DNA of 64,000 nucleotides from Haliotis asinina (taxonomy: Eukaryota > Mollusca > Gastropoda > Lepetellida > Haliotidae). The stretch lies in assembly GCF_037392515.1 (NCBI RefSeq), contig NC_090281.1, forward strand, positions 51,121,753 to 51,185,752. Reading direction: 5' to 3'. Within the stretch, counting starts at the first letter, position 1; each line of letters starts with the position of its first letter. Under the pieces are notes generated by a model that searched no databases, was not told the origin of the DNA, and saw nothing but the letters and a program-made list of their open reading frames with translations. Positions 33,220-44,652 of the stretch are shown piece by piece. A program made the translations under genes and the position numbers.

Positions 33220-33763
33220 CAGGACTACAGGGATGTTATACTCCAGCCAATAAAAACTTGAAAAGTTGAATCAAACGGAACAAATGCCAGGCTGGTTCGC
33301 CCTTGACACCTTTCTGAAAAAACACAGAATTCAGAGGTCAATGCTGCCAGATTGGCCCATGAGCCACCGCATAGGACTCTAGGCAAGTTAGCACACAAAA
33401 ATTTGTACATTGAAATCCCCAAAAAGCCAAGACCATATAATCAAAGTAACACGTGCAAAAGTATTCACAATGCACAGGGCCTGGCGTGACCAGCCGATTG
33501 ATTGAATCGGCCCGATTCAACCACCCGTCTAGGTGAAGTTAGGGCCAACGTGGTGCGTTGAGCAACAGGAACACGGTTACAGGCCCCTGGTACCCTCAAC
33601 CATCAGGATCCCCTCCTCTAGCGACACAGGGCTGCAACCCACGGCTAACGGGTTGGTGGACCAAATATGCCCCCGGGTCCACAACGGGGGCTTGGCGAGC
33701 ACTTAGCGTTACCCATCACCCACTACGAGAAGGTGGCTCGTCACGAGTGCCTTTTCAAGAGAA

Positions 33764-34244
33764 GCTTAGTAAACTTTAATTCAAATTTACACGTCAGCTC
33801 AATTTATTATTGTTTTTATGATATTGATACATGTATTTGACAAATTGCAGCCTGATGTTTTTCAGTCCTGTCATGGAAAATACAGAAAGATCAGTTCAGT
33901 GATGGAAAATACATCCATATTAATATTTAGCAAGGGTTGTGTCAACTAGGTGTAGAAAACTACAATGGCAAGCACACTAAATAAAAAAAAAACACTTAAA
34001 AACATGTAATTCTATAAAAACTTCATCCCTAATACCGATATGTCAAACAATCCCTGTAATCCTGAGATTATTCTGGGATAAATATTGTAGTCATGTTTGT
34101 ATAAACAATGATAAATAAATCCATATTGTTATTTTTAGATGAAGTGATAATTATGTTGTTTCGAATCAAATGGAAAGTAGATTCGATATTAATATTGGGC
34201 GTAACGTTTGTCTGTTCTATAATGTAAAAAAACATCAAGAGTAA
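33764..34244. repeat. older unit D2, left part
   Basis: Related to U sequence around 9430-9790 (TGCAGCCTGATGTTT at 33847 and 9508; AATCCTGAGATTATTCTGGG at 34057 and 9673) at lower identity. It is separated from its continuation at 40406 by LINE B. Confidence 0.7.
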
Positions 34245-34256
34245 TATTTCACCAAG
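34245..34256. repeat. LINE B target duplication, left
   Basis: TATTTCACCAAG, repeated exactly at 40394-40405. The unfilled counterpart in D1 (near 4667) reads CATTTCACCAAG once. Confidence 0.85.
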
Positions 34257-34812
34257 TGAGTGAGTGAGTGAGTGAGTTAATATTTAACGTCACATCGGCA
34301 ATATTGCAGCCAGATCGTGACGAGAACGAGTAATTATGATAATACAAATGAATTAATAGCACATACATTGTAAAACCCTGTCGACGAGGGACAGTAAAAC
34401 TAACTAGGATATCACAGAGTAGAATGTAAAACTAGTGAATAGACCTAAAACAATGTATCTATAGAGGACACTACAATATAAAAATGAGCTATAGGTTGCC
34501 AACAACTGAAGGTAGATCACCATACTAAGGACCATGGGGACTTACAGTACATTTGCTTCCTGCATGGACCCTAGTTGGATTTACCTCTACCCACCAACTG
34601 TTAGCAATTTAGACAAATCTAGCCATAAAGTAAAAACACACTTATTCTACGATTAAAAACCTGGAAAACTGAACTTTACTTCAAATGTTTTTGGACTTAT
34701 GTACCCTCTCAGGAGGACAATTATTTTACGGTACTTCAACCCCCTTTGAGGGTACAGCCACTAACGATTTGAGCTACTAATTTAATCTTCCAATTTTAAA
34801 ATATTTATCTAT

Positions 34813-37800
34813 TTACAGTTCAATTAATAAATTTAATTCCTTTAAAAATGCAATAATTAAATGAGGGCTAATATTGCTAAAAAGATCCTTCATAGTTTGT
34901 GAATTGAAATACTGATCCCTTGTGATGGAATACTCAACACAGTCAAGCAAGATATGCTTGACTGTGATTCTTTCATCACAAGGGATGCAGAACGGAGGAT
35001 CCTCACCCTTCAAAAGGTATTCATGAGTATATCTCGTATGGCCAATATGACATCGCCTCATAATGACCTCCTCAAATCTGAACTGACAACCCAAGTGGGT
35101 ATAACCAATATAAGGTTTTATTGCATGTAATTTATTTACACCTACTTGGGTGTCCCACCTCTTTTGCATCAGATCTCGGATGTACGATCTGATTGTAGCT
35201 TTATAATCAGAGTATGGGATAAGAAGTGGAGTCACGGATTTCTTGAGTGCTGCCTTGGCAGCAAGATCGGCCATTGTATTGCCAGAAATGCCTACATGGC
35301 TTGGTAACCAACAAGAGACGATGTCGTATTGGCCAGTAGCAAGATTATTAATTAATTCGATTATTTCTATTAAAAGTTAATGTTTACAAGAAATATTTTT
35401 GATGGCCTGAAGGCAAGAAAGAGAGTCGGAAAAGATAATATATTGTTTATGTTTAGGGTGTCTTTGAATATATTTGAGAGCTGTTAATATGGCGTTCGCT
35501 TCTGCAGTAAAAATAGAACTGTTATTTGGAATTCGAGAAGATATTGTTCTCGATCCAATGACAGTGGCACAAGCTACTGCACCACCGTCTTTGGAACCAT
35601 CTGTAAATAAGGGTTTGTAATTGCTATATTTAATTTTTAATTGATTATATTCTTGTTTATATTGTAATTCATTAGTTCCTGATTTTTTAAATGAAGTTAA
35701 TGTTAGGTCGACTTGAGGTCTAACCAACTGCCAAGGAAGAGAAGACAGAAAACGGGATGGAGCTATGTTTTCCAGCTCAATGCCGGCCGAAGAAAGAAAT
35801 GGTTTAATTCTATGTCCTAGAGGCGGGACAAAAGAAGATTTTTTGTTGTATAAATCCTCATAAAGGGGATTGAAAACACAGTTATAGGCAGGGTTAGATT
35901 CATTAGAGTATAATTTAGTAATGTACTGTAAAGCTAACTTTATACGGCGCTGCTCAAGAGATGGTTCATCAGCCTCGACGTAGAGACTGTCAACGGGAGA
36001 AGTTCTAAAGGACCCAGGACAAGGTCTTAGACCTTGGTGGTGGATAGAGTCTAGTAGTGTTAAGTTGCTTTCACAAGCTCCGCCATATATGATGGATACG
36101 TAATCTAGTTTCGAACGGATAAGTGATCTATATAAGTTAAGCAGGGTAGTTTGATCTCCTCCCCATTTAGAATTTGAAACAACTTTTAACAAATCTAGTG
36201 CCCTCAGACAGTTGGCCTTAAGTGATTTAATATGCGGCAAAAACGTCAAGTGGGAGTCGAAAATAAGACCCAGAAACTTGGCCTCCTTTACAACTTTGAT
36301 AAGTGTATTGTTTAAATACAGTTCAGGGTCCTTATGCGGTTTGTATTTGCGGCAAAAATGTATGCAGTTAGTTTTGGACTTTGAAAATTTAAAGCCATTT
36401 TCTAAACACCATTTATTTATTTTGTTTAAACATAACTGCAGTTGCCGTTCAATGGTATGCATAGTTTTTCCACGACAAGAAATATTAAAATCATCCACAA
36501 AAAGTGATCCATCAACTGAATCGTTTAAAACCTTGGATAAACTATTGATCTTAATACTAAACAATGTAACAGACAATATACTACCCTGTGGGACACCCTG
36601 ATCCTGACTATAATGGTCAGACAGGGTAGAACCCACTCGAACTTGGAACTGTCTGTCATTTAAAAAGTTCGATATAAACTGAGGCAAACGGCCTCGTAAT
36701 CCAAAACCATGTAAATCTTTTAAAATCTCATGTTTCCATGTTGTGTCATATGCTTTTTCTAAATCGAAAAAGATTGACACTGCGTGTTGTTTATTAATTC
36801 TGGCATTCTTAACAAAAGACTCCAAACGCACCAAATGATCGATAGTACGTCTGTTTTTACGGAAACCACACTGTATATCTGTTATTAGGTTATTGGTTTC
36901 CAAGTACCAAACAAGTCGATTATTTATCATGCGCTCCATGGTCTTGCAAACGCAGCTAGTTAGTGAAATTGGCCTATAATTGGAAGGATCAGTATGATCA
37001 CGTCCAGGTTTGGGAATGGGAACAATTATAGCATCTCGCCAAGACGAGGGAAAGCTTCCAGACGTCCAAATATCATCAAAAATGTTTAAGAGCGTTTCTA
37101 AACATGATTCTGGTAAGTGCTTCAGGAGTTGATAATGCACGTTATCAGCTCCTGTAGCAGTATCATGAGCCTGGTCAAGAGCAGTACGGAGCTCATGGAT
37201 CGAAAATACTTCATTGTAATCTTCTCCATTATCTGAAGTGAAATTGATAGGTGTCCTTTCTTGTTGGTTTTTATACTTTTGAAACCGGGGTACATAATTC
37301 GACGAGGAAGAGTGTCTGGCCAAAGTTTCTCCAAGTTTATTTGCAATGTCAGATTTTCTAGTTAATATTTGGTCTCCGTCTTTAAGATGTTTAATGCTAG
37401 ATTGTGAGCCCTTGCCCTTGATTTTCTGGATCATGTTCCATACTTTTGATATCGGCGTACGCGAATTGATTTTCGACACATAGTTTCGCCAAGATTGACG
37501 GTTATTTTGTTTGAAGATACGTCGTGCTTTTGCATTTAATATTTTGAATTTGTTCAAATTATGGACCATAGGGTGGCGACGGAAATAATGCTCAGCCTTT
37601 TCCCGTGCCTTCCTAGCCTGTTTGCAGTCGGTGTTGAACCATGGTTTTCGTATGTGTGGAATCGTAGAGGACTTTGGAATGCAGTTATCGGCTATTTTGT
37701 TCAGTTGGTGTTGGACGGGGACAGGAACTCCCATAAACAGTTCAGGCTTCAATCTGTTGGATGAAAGTGATTCAAACAAAAGCCAGTCACTTTGGTAATG

Positions 37801-38493
37801 TTCCTTCTTGACAATGGACGGACGTCAGATGGACATATAGCTTTAAGAATTGTTGGAAAATGGTCACTTCCACACAAGTCGTCATGGACTGACCATTCAA
37901 ACTCACCCAGCAGAGTAGAGTCAGTAATTGCTAAGTCAAGGGAAGAATATGTTCCTGTACCAGGATGTAAATAAGTGTTGGAATCATCATTAAAGAGACA
38001 GATATTGTTGGCAGAAATAAAATGTTCTAGTATGTTACCTTTGCTGTTTGTATGTGTACCTCCCCACAAGGGATTGTGTCCATTCATATCACCCATGATG
38101 ATACAGGGCTTAGGAAGTTGGTCATAAAGTGCCTGCAGATCGACAGGCTGCACAGAAAAGGAAGGAGGAAGATAGAGAGAGCACAATGTAAAAAACAATG
38201 TGCATCGTTACGCGGACAGCAACAGCTTGTAGATGGGTATTTAGGGGAACAGGACTGTGAATGATGCCCTGTCTCACTAATACTTAAGAACCTCCAGTTG
38301 CTTTCGGCCCAGGAGGAGAAAAGCAGTGATATGGAGTATACTGTCGTATATCCATTTGATCGTTTTCTTTAAAATATGTTTCTTGTAAACAAAATGCTGA
38401 TGGCTTAAAATCTTGTATAAGTAAATGTATATCATCAAAATTGTTCTTCAGTCCTCTACAATTCCATTGAATAATAGTATTGGAAGTGTTCAT
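34813..38493 (-). pseudogene. LINE B ORF2: endonuclease-RT-RNase H, four lesions
   Basis: Starts at ATG 38493, overlapping the ORF1 stop as ATGA. The endonuclease begins IIQWNCRGLKNNFDDIHLL with LQETYF, then PKPCIIMGDMNGHNPLWGG, YSSLDLAITDS and GSDHFP. The RT has VPIPKPGRDHTDPSNYRPIS, FFDLEKAYDTTW (motif A), GVPQGSILSVTLF (motif B) and SLFVDDFNIS (motif C). The RNase H has FTDGSKDGGA, FTAEANAIL and IIFSDSLSCLQAI. The C-terminal block is IGHTRYTHEYLLKGEDPPFC followed by HILLDC. Lesions: TAA near 38284, an extra T in a homopolymer near 38195, a missing base near 37803, and TAA at 35377-35379 where the copy at 53.7 kb has CCA. About 1,226 codons in all. Confidence 0.9.
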
Positions 38494-39752
38494 GGAGGCT
38501 TAACTGGAGATCGTGATTGGGAGGAGTGTTCACTCCTATGAATTGGTTGTGAAGGAGGAACGTCTATCTCCAGAGGTTCATACGAGTTATGAACCTCAAC
38601 AGATGCAAGAACTTGAGTGGGCGTCTCCACGTAAGTGAGCGCCTTTCGTCTTTTCTGTACTTTCTTTTTCTCTTTTCTAGTTAAATTTGCATCACCGGTA
38701 TGTGCACTTCCCATGGAGTGAGATGGTACATCACTAGTAGGATTGTCTGTTTGTGAAGTGGTTGATTTCATATTACTTTTCTGAGATATGTCAGAGGGTT
38801 GGTGCAGTACAGTCTGGTCATCCTTGACCCAGGAGATGTCGGTCTGACATGACACGGAGACTGTCTTACAAACTCGAGTGGAGGATGCAATTGCTGCGGA
38901 ATATGTTTTTACATATGTTTGAGCAGGAGATGGTACTAGTCTTTTTGCTTCTTGGTAGGTTATGTTGTTTGTGTGCTTATTTCTTAAGATTTGGGCTTCA
39001 AATTCAAACGATGGACAGGATTTAGAAGACGCCATGTGATCTTCATTGCAGTTAGCACATTTGAGGTCATTTGTGCACTCAGAGCTATCATGGGCTCCAG
39101 TGCAACGGCAGCATACTACCATCTTGCTACGGCAGAACTTAGCACCATGACCAAACTTTTGACACTTAAAACATCGGAGTGGATTTGGTACATAAACCTC
39201 CACCCCGATGTTGAAATATCCAGCCTTTAGTGATTTAGGTATTACAGGTTGGGAAAAAGTGAAAAGATAGGTGTTGGTTTTAACAAAGGCACCATCTTGT
39301 GCTTTTCTGGAAAAACGTTTTACATGTGTGACTCCTTGAGATTTTAATTCAACAGCAATTTCCTCCTCGCTCATATCAGAAAGACAGCGAGCAACATCTC
39401 TCACAATGCCTCTGCTCGTGTTCAGTGTCTTGTGCACTGAAACCACAACGGGAGTATTAACAAATTGTTGTAAGCCCAACAGATTGACTGACTGTTGTTT
39501 CCTTAAACACTCCACTAGTAAGGCACCAGTCCGTAGTCGTGTGACATTCTTAACATCTCCACAGACACCTCTAATGCCCAGTGAGATAGCAAACGGGTTA
39601 GGTTTTAAAGGACTTCCGTCAACTGATGCAACTGTGATAAACCGTGGCCAAGAATCAGAAATCTCTGGAGCGACCTCCTCAACAGACGAGAGCACATCTA
39701 CATGTCTGCGTTTATTTGCTTTGTAGGAACCAGGTGAATTGTATTGAGACAT
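38490..39752 (-). CDS. LINE B ORF1 (gag-like nucleic-acid-binding protein)
   Basis: An open frame of 420 residues if started at ATG 39752 (MSQYNSPGS); an upstream in-frame GTG at 39827 is less likely. The N-terminal half has an RRM-like region typical of I/Jockey ORF1 proteins (SWPRFITV, VTRLRTGALLVEC, GIVRDVARCLSDMSEEEI). Three zinc knuckles follow: CFKCQKFGHGAKFC, CCRCTGAHDSSEC and CANCNEDHMASSKSC. The C-terminus is basic (KKKVQKRRKAL). The expected role is to coat element RNA. Its TGA stop overlaps the ORF2 ATG, which suggests termination-reinitiation. It is intact although ORF2 is not. Confidence 0.88.
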   Translation of the reverse strand: MSQYNSPGSYKANKRRHVDVLSSVEEVAPEISDSWPRFITVASVDGSPLKPNPFAISLGIRGVCGDVKNVTRLRTGALLVECLRKQQSVNLLGLQQFVNTPVVVSVHKTLNTSRGIVRDVARCLSDMSEEEIAVELKSQGVTHVKRFSRKAQDGAFVKTNTYLFTFSQPVIPKSLKAGYFNIGVEVYVPNPLRCFKCQKFGHGAKFCRSKMVVCCRCTGAHDSSECTNDLKCANCNEDHMASSKSCPSFEFEAQILRNKHTNNITYQEAKRLVPSPAQTYVKTYSAAIASSTRVCKTVSVSCQTDISWVKDDQTVLHQPSDISQKSNMKSTTSQTDNPTSDVPSHSMGSAHTGDANLTRKEKKKVQKRRKALTYVETPTQVLASVEVHNSYEPLEIDVPPSQPIHRSEHSSQSRSPVKPP

Positions 39753-40393
39753 GGTATAACATAAGAATTCAGCACCCCTGCTCCCCACCCACCATGGAGT
39801 GTCAACAAGGACGGTGTCAATTTGCACCGGATCTCCAGGATGCTAACACCAGGGATACAGGGGTGGTATACGCCAGTAAATATGACATGAATAGCTATAT
39901 TTGTCCAAAAGATTAGTTGTCAGGCTGGTTCGGCCCATAACAATAATCCAAAGACATATAGAATTCAGCGGTCAACATCACCAGATTGGCCCATGAGCCA
40001 TCGTCTTCTGGCATAGGACTCTAGGCAATTTCTTCGATGCAGAGAAATAAAATCTGACTTTAAACAAGACCCAAGACCCAACAGTATAATGAAAATGTGC
40101 AAAAATAATCCACATGCACAGGGCCTGGCGTGACCAGCCGATTGATAGAACCGGGCTCATTCTACCACCCGTCTAGGTGAAGTCAGGGCCAAAGTGGTGT
40201 GTTGAGCAATAAGAACACTGGTCCTGCTCCTATGCCCTCAACCACCAGGATCCCCTTCTCCACCGACACAGGGCCGCAACCCACGGCAAACGGGTTGGTG
40301 GACCAAATATGCCCCCGGGTCCACAACGGGGGGTTGGCGAGCACTTAGCGTTACCTAGCACCCACCACGAGGAGGTGGCTCGCCACGGGTGCC
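39753..40393 (-). promoter_or_regulatory. LINE 5'UTR with presumed internal promoter
   Basis: The region is shared with LINE A2 (33220-33763), including CCCCCGGGTCCACAACGGGG, the CAGGGCCTGGCGTGACCAGC block and the extreme 5' end near GGCACCCGTGGCGAGCC. It is GC-richer than its surroundings. LINEs of this kind start transcription from within their 5' end, so the promoter role is inferred from family knowledge. Confidence 0.55.
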
Positions 40394-40405
40394 TATTTCA
40401 CCAAG
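40394..40405. repeat. LINE B target duplication, right
   Basis: TATTTCACCAAG, identical to 34245-34256. Confidence 0.85.
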
Positions 40406-41386
40406 AGTATGTAAAGTAGGTATAGATAACTGCAACAAAATGTACACGTTGTTTCTAAAGAGGTGCTTCAGTGATAAATCTCTTTTCAAGTCATTTGATG
40501 AAATTCTCATCACTAATGTTAACATGTAGAATATACCCCTCTAACTTGCCCATTGCAAGGATCTCAATGTTTATAATGTTCAAGCTAGCCTTGATTTTGT
40601 TAAGTCATCTGTACAGAAATACCATCGTCAGGTATTACTACGAGCTGAATCAGGAATGATTAACGTGATGCTTTTTTTCAAAGTCGTTAGAAATGGAAGC
40701 TTTCATATTTGAAAACAAACTCTACTCTACTAATCACTGACATTTAAAACAACCCTTGAACGGATTTCACGTTCAGTCGAGGCCAAGTAGCCGAATCTCT
40801 CCCACCGTTTCTCCCACCTTTAACTAAAGGTAAATGCGAACAAAGAGACCTCCTTATCTGTTTCATATTTACAATGTTGCTTTGTGCATACAAAGTGACA
40901 ATCATGCTGCTGTGAACGCCCGACAGAGGTACTACTTTCCTATGTACTTTATTTACTGTGCGTACATACCTATAGTTTTCAAGGTAAATATATGTAGAAC
41001 ACATTCTACCAAACATGTAGGATTGTAGTGATATGAAGACATTTATATTTACGAATCTTTCACATGTTATCTTAATCGGTTTCTTTAATCACGGTCAGCT
41101 ATCGACCAGTTACGCTGTAGCAATTTTCTAAGCTTAATTTGAAGTAAAAGAGAATGGTGAGATCGCCTCGTCTGTTTCATATTTACATGTGCTTAAAGAT
41201 GTAGACAAACAGTGAAGATGTAGTGAAACTATTACATTTTTGTCAGATGTTGAGATTATACTGTGATTAACATGGTTCATATGTTATTTGGCTTGATTCA
41301 GATTGGCTTCTTGTTATAGACAATGTAATATAAGGTTGGAATGTCACATGTACATTTGCGTAGTATCCCATCATCTAGTTGTACAA

Positions 41387-41555
41387 GGCGGTGCACTAGC
41401 CTAATGGTTAAAACGTTGTTTGGCCCATGACCCGGGTTCGATTCCCAACATGGGCACAACATGTGAAGCCCATTTCTGGTATCTCCTCAGTGAAATTGCT
41501 GGAGTGTTGCTTAAAGCGGGGTCAAAAGAAACAGTGACTGAGTTTACTTGACGGT
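41387..41555 (+). mobile_element. tRNA-derived SINE
   Basis: Box A-like TAGCCTAATGGTTA (41397-41410) and box B GGGTTCGATTCCC (41434-41446) form a Pol III promoter. They are followed by a tRNA-unrelated body (ATGTGAAGCCCATTTCTGGT) and a degenerate tail core (TTGCTGGAGTGTTGCTTAAA). It does not fold as a functional tRNA through the body and lacks a proper acceptor end, so it is a SINE and not a tRNA gene. Confidence 0.85.
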
Positions 41556-41976
41556 GATAATAATCCTATGCTCATTTAGCTTGATTTAGTTTATATTTTG
41601 ACAGCGTAACGTTTTCCGCCATGTCACATCAGGGGATTGCATAACTTGCATCAACAAACCAGGAAACTCGAACCCTTGCATTGCGCCTTAACCACCCGAC
41701 TGCCCCATTGTCACTGTATCATTACTAATTTTCTGTTAAGTATTTCGTAGATCATTTTTATGCGATCATGATATATTATACACACAAAGAATGTTAATAA
41801 TTATTTCATGTGGTTATCCTTAATATGGGTCAAGGCACGCTGTCATGTCAACAGCCCCGGAACTAAACCACGCCTCACAGTGGTCACAGTCCATAAGCTG
41901 TCCATCGATATTCAGAGAAATCCAACTCATTTAGTATTCCGAGAACGAGAATACGATTCGTGTTGTGTTATTTCAG

Positions 41977-42034
41977 GAATTACGTTGTAATCTGTTACGA
42001 GGACAAAAAGCCTTTTGAGGAAGTATGTTTCAGG
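41977..42034 (+). other. exon-like block behind a splice acceptor (D2)
   Basis: GTGTTGTGTTATTTCAG precedes a frame reading NYVVICYEDKKPFEEVCFRS, homologous to 18175, 51418 and 61925. The frame stays open here to 42310, longer than in the other copies. Confidence 0.35.
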
Positions 42035-42414
42035 TCACCCAACACGGTTCCCCAACACACCCAGTCAATCCGATATCGCTTAAACCACGTCTCTCAGTCA
42101 CAGTCCATAGCTCCCAAGCGTTACTCTGAGAAATGCGAGTCATGCAGTTCTGTGAAATCGGAATTATTTGCATCGAGTCAGTTTACTATGACAGTATTTT
42201 TACGTATATCTCCACCATCCCATTTAGTTAAACTATGCCAAGTAAAGCACATTATGAATATAATATTTCATATGTGTAAAAATGCATGTCACAGTTTCCT
42301 CGAAAGCTAATCGATATTCAGCCGTGCCGTGTAGCTTGGTGAATCTATATCAACAGCTTTGACCACCAGGAAGTATTTTAGTTTCACTTCCTTTCTTATG
42401 TTTTGTGAGACCAT

Positions 42415-42620
42415 TTCCTTATAAGTATTAACAATGAAAGAACTTAACACTAAGACAAAGGCTACCATGCATTGCTTACAAACATACCTGCGATTCAGGT
42501 CACTGTATGGTATATACGTCTTACTTGAGGAGAGAAACCGAGATATCTTAAACGTATCTGCGACCGTGTATCGTATTCTTGCCCAAATGTATCCCCTTCC
42601 TAATAATACTTTAAGGAATT
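42415..42620 (-). other. diverged copy of the CxxC-type ORF
   Basis: The minus-strand frame keeps GRGYIWARI, SSSKTY, SDLNRRYVCKQCM and VKLKYFL without stops. The reading frame matches the U version only up to about the Cys block, after which it matches another U frame. The plus strand is also open. Confidence 0.25.
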
Positions 42621-44599
42621 AAACAATTTGTCTTATCAACAGGAAGGGTATAAGGAACCCTTAGCTCGTAGTACGTGGCTCACTCACTCTTATGGGTGCA
42701 CACATCTAAGTATCTTGTATTTTCACTGTATATTCAAATGATCCATGTCAACATACATATGAAGGAACTTTAAACATTTTTATAAGGTGACACCATCCAC
42801 GTTTTCAACACACAAACCACACAACAACACGAATAAACAATGCTTGGCCTTCTACCAAGGGATGATCTTTCTGATATTGTGATATGGATCAAACAGAGAT
42901 GAGGAAATTCAAAATGTCATCACCAGAGAACTCAGAAGATATTCCATTGCATACAAAAATATATCGATCACTGATAATCAGTGAGGACATCGGGTGTCAG
43001 TGTAACAGGTCATCGATTCCTGCTCTACCTTACACGTATTCATATGTTTAAGGGTCACAATCGCAGTGAATGTTTGGGACACGCACATTGGGATGCTCGA
43101 CTAGTTAATCCAAATGCACCACCAGACACTGGACAAGACTGGTCAACTGGACATCGAGGCGATTTAAGAGAGGATTCTCTGAGTGGACTGAAAATTGCAT
43201 GAAGAGAACGGAAGTTTCATTTGGAGGATTTCTGTGACACAGACTCACACAAAGAAGAGAAAGTGTTTGTTCGCTTTGTACGTGAAGCAGTCTCCACACA
43301 GAGTAAAATGTCATGGACATTCCAACTCACTTGTTTGATAATGATGTTACTAGCTTCATTGAAATGTCTCTCACTTTATTGGTAAAGACGTTGTGTATAT
43401 CCATAGAAATCTCCTGGTTATTCATCGCACCACCCTCTAAATGCCACGCAAAGAAGTCAACTTATGCAATGCAACTCTAAACTATGAAACGATCGAAACA
43501 TGTTAAAAAGGGAGAGAATCTACGACTCCCCCTGAGACGTGACCACCGAATTGGTTGTAGCTGAACTTTTTATCTGTGCTTCAGATAAAGTCGTTGCTTA
43601 GCTCGTATCACCTGACTCATGGCACTCCTAGTAAAGTCAGGTGTAACATGAAATGGGATCTGGCACGGTATAGTGACAGGACTGTCTCCCGTAGCCATGC
43701 TCCAAGGCTGTACTGTTTGCTGAACTCATAGGTGTGTAGTTATTCTATCCTTTGATGAGGCATTTATTGACAAATAAACATTACGGGATCAGTATGATTT
43801 TAGATATTATCATTTAAACTATTATTTAGCATAAAGAGTCATACTTAATCCATTCAACATCGTAGGCCGCAAAACATTTATTACACTTCACATGGCCATA
43901 TAGTATCGACAGGATTAGAATTATGAACTATTTTTTGCAATGTTATTGAAAACAAAATGATTCTCGGACACATGCTTCGGCAACGGGTCCAAATCAGAAT
44001 TATCGATGAGCAAATTAGCAACGTTTTGCAGAACTGATTACAGGAATCAGATAAACTGAAGAATAAAATCAACTACAGTACTCATAAAAGTTGCCAAACA
44101 AACATTTAAAGTCTATAACTTGCTATTTCCATCTGTATTGTGCAATCGTGTAATGTAATTCACGTGGCATCCATCTCGGTTTTTCGTCGCTTCGAACTCG
44201 GACATGTTTACTGCTAATATATATGGTAAATACGCAATTGTATCACTAGTACTTGAAACATGTACATTTGATCAAACCCATCGTTGGACAACTTAACGTA
44301 ATCTCATCACAACAACCTGACATTTCATAAACATGACGCAATTGCAAGAAATGCAAAATCAAACTGACACAGGTTTACTCAGATATCTAAACACCAATAA
44401 GAGAATGATAATATTCAGAATATTACGTACCTTCAACCAAATCTTTGTCTGTGTTTTAAACATACACAGTACAAACGAGATCACATGTGTTGCCGGTACA
44501 CCTCGTCACATTCAATATGGCGTAATGTGTGCCCGTTCGATGTGGAGATCAGAACTATTTATGTGGCCTGTGAATTGATATCCGCTCCTTCCCCCATTC

Positions 44600-44652
44600 T
44601 GACTGGCTTGTCTCATTGGCTCCCGTCACCTGCAAGGAGACAAGCCAATCAT
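44600..44652. promoter_or_regulatory. CCAAT inverted repeat (U3)
   Basis: Same inverted repeat as in U2 except that the left arm reads GACTGG, which breaks one CCAAT box; the right CCAAT and the internal ATTGG remain. The conserved ATG is at 44701. Confidence 0.35.

Larger units (their letters stand above)
30486..33763 (-). mobile_element. LINE fragment A2 (5' half, internally deleted)
   Basis: The 5' end (about 33763, CTCGTGACGAGCCACC side) matches the 5' end of LINE B (40393). It contains ORF1, the endonuclease and part of the RT. Near 31125 a deletion of roughly 750 bp relative to LINE B joins the RT to the linker just after the endonuclease. Near 30486-30522 a short piece of endonuclease region is spliced to RT sequence. 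It ends inside the RT next to A1, so RT sequence appears twice. No convincing target duplication was found, so the A1/A2 pair is a rearranged composite. Confidence 0.7.
34257..40393 (-). mobile_element. nearly full-length RNase H-bearing LINE (LINE B)
   Basis: This 6.1-kb non-LTR retrotransposon has, in 5' to 3' order on the minus strand, a GC-richer 5'UTR (40393-39753), ORF1, and ORF2 (endonuclease, RT, RNase H, C-terminal Cys/His region). A 3'UTR and a tail of (ACTC)n follow (34277-34257). The 12-bp target duplication is exact. The order and the late RNase H place it in the I/Jockey-group LINEs, with the exact clade unresolved. ORF2 carries two nonsense codons and two single-base frameshifts, so this copy is inactive, though close to intact. 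It inserted into an older U-like unit. Confidence 0.9.
40406..43826. repeat. older unit D2, right part
   Basis: A diverged colinear copy of U sequence. It includes the LKRDLSLK block (about 40410-40560, minus), GGAAGCTTTCATATTTGAAA (40694), the exon-like block (41977), the CxxC-type block (42415-42620) and AGAACTCAGAAGATATTCCA (42925, compare 16188). Its divergence makes it useful for judging which U ORFs are conserved. It leads directly into U3. Confidence 0.7.

Noticed and set aside
36212-36601. Plus-strand ORF of 129 aa inside LINE B (similar one at 30491-30853)
   Set aside because: It is antisense to the RT core; conservation between LINE copies follows from the minus-strand protein.
41397-41446. 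Possible tRNA gene (A and B boxes)
   Set aside because: The boxes are followed by a SINE body and shared LINE-like tail, and a functional acceptor stem is not formed; the same head is seen in reverse at 22972-23128.
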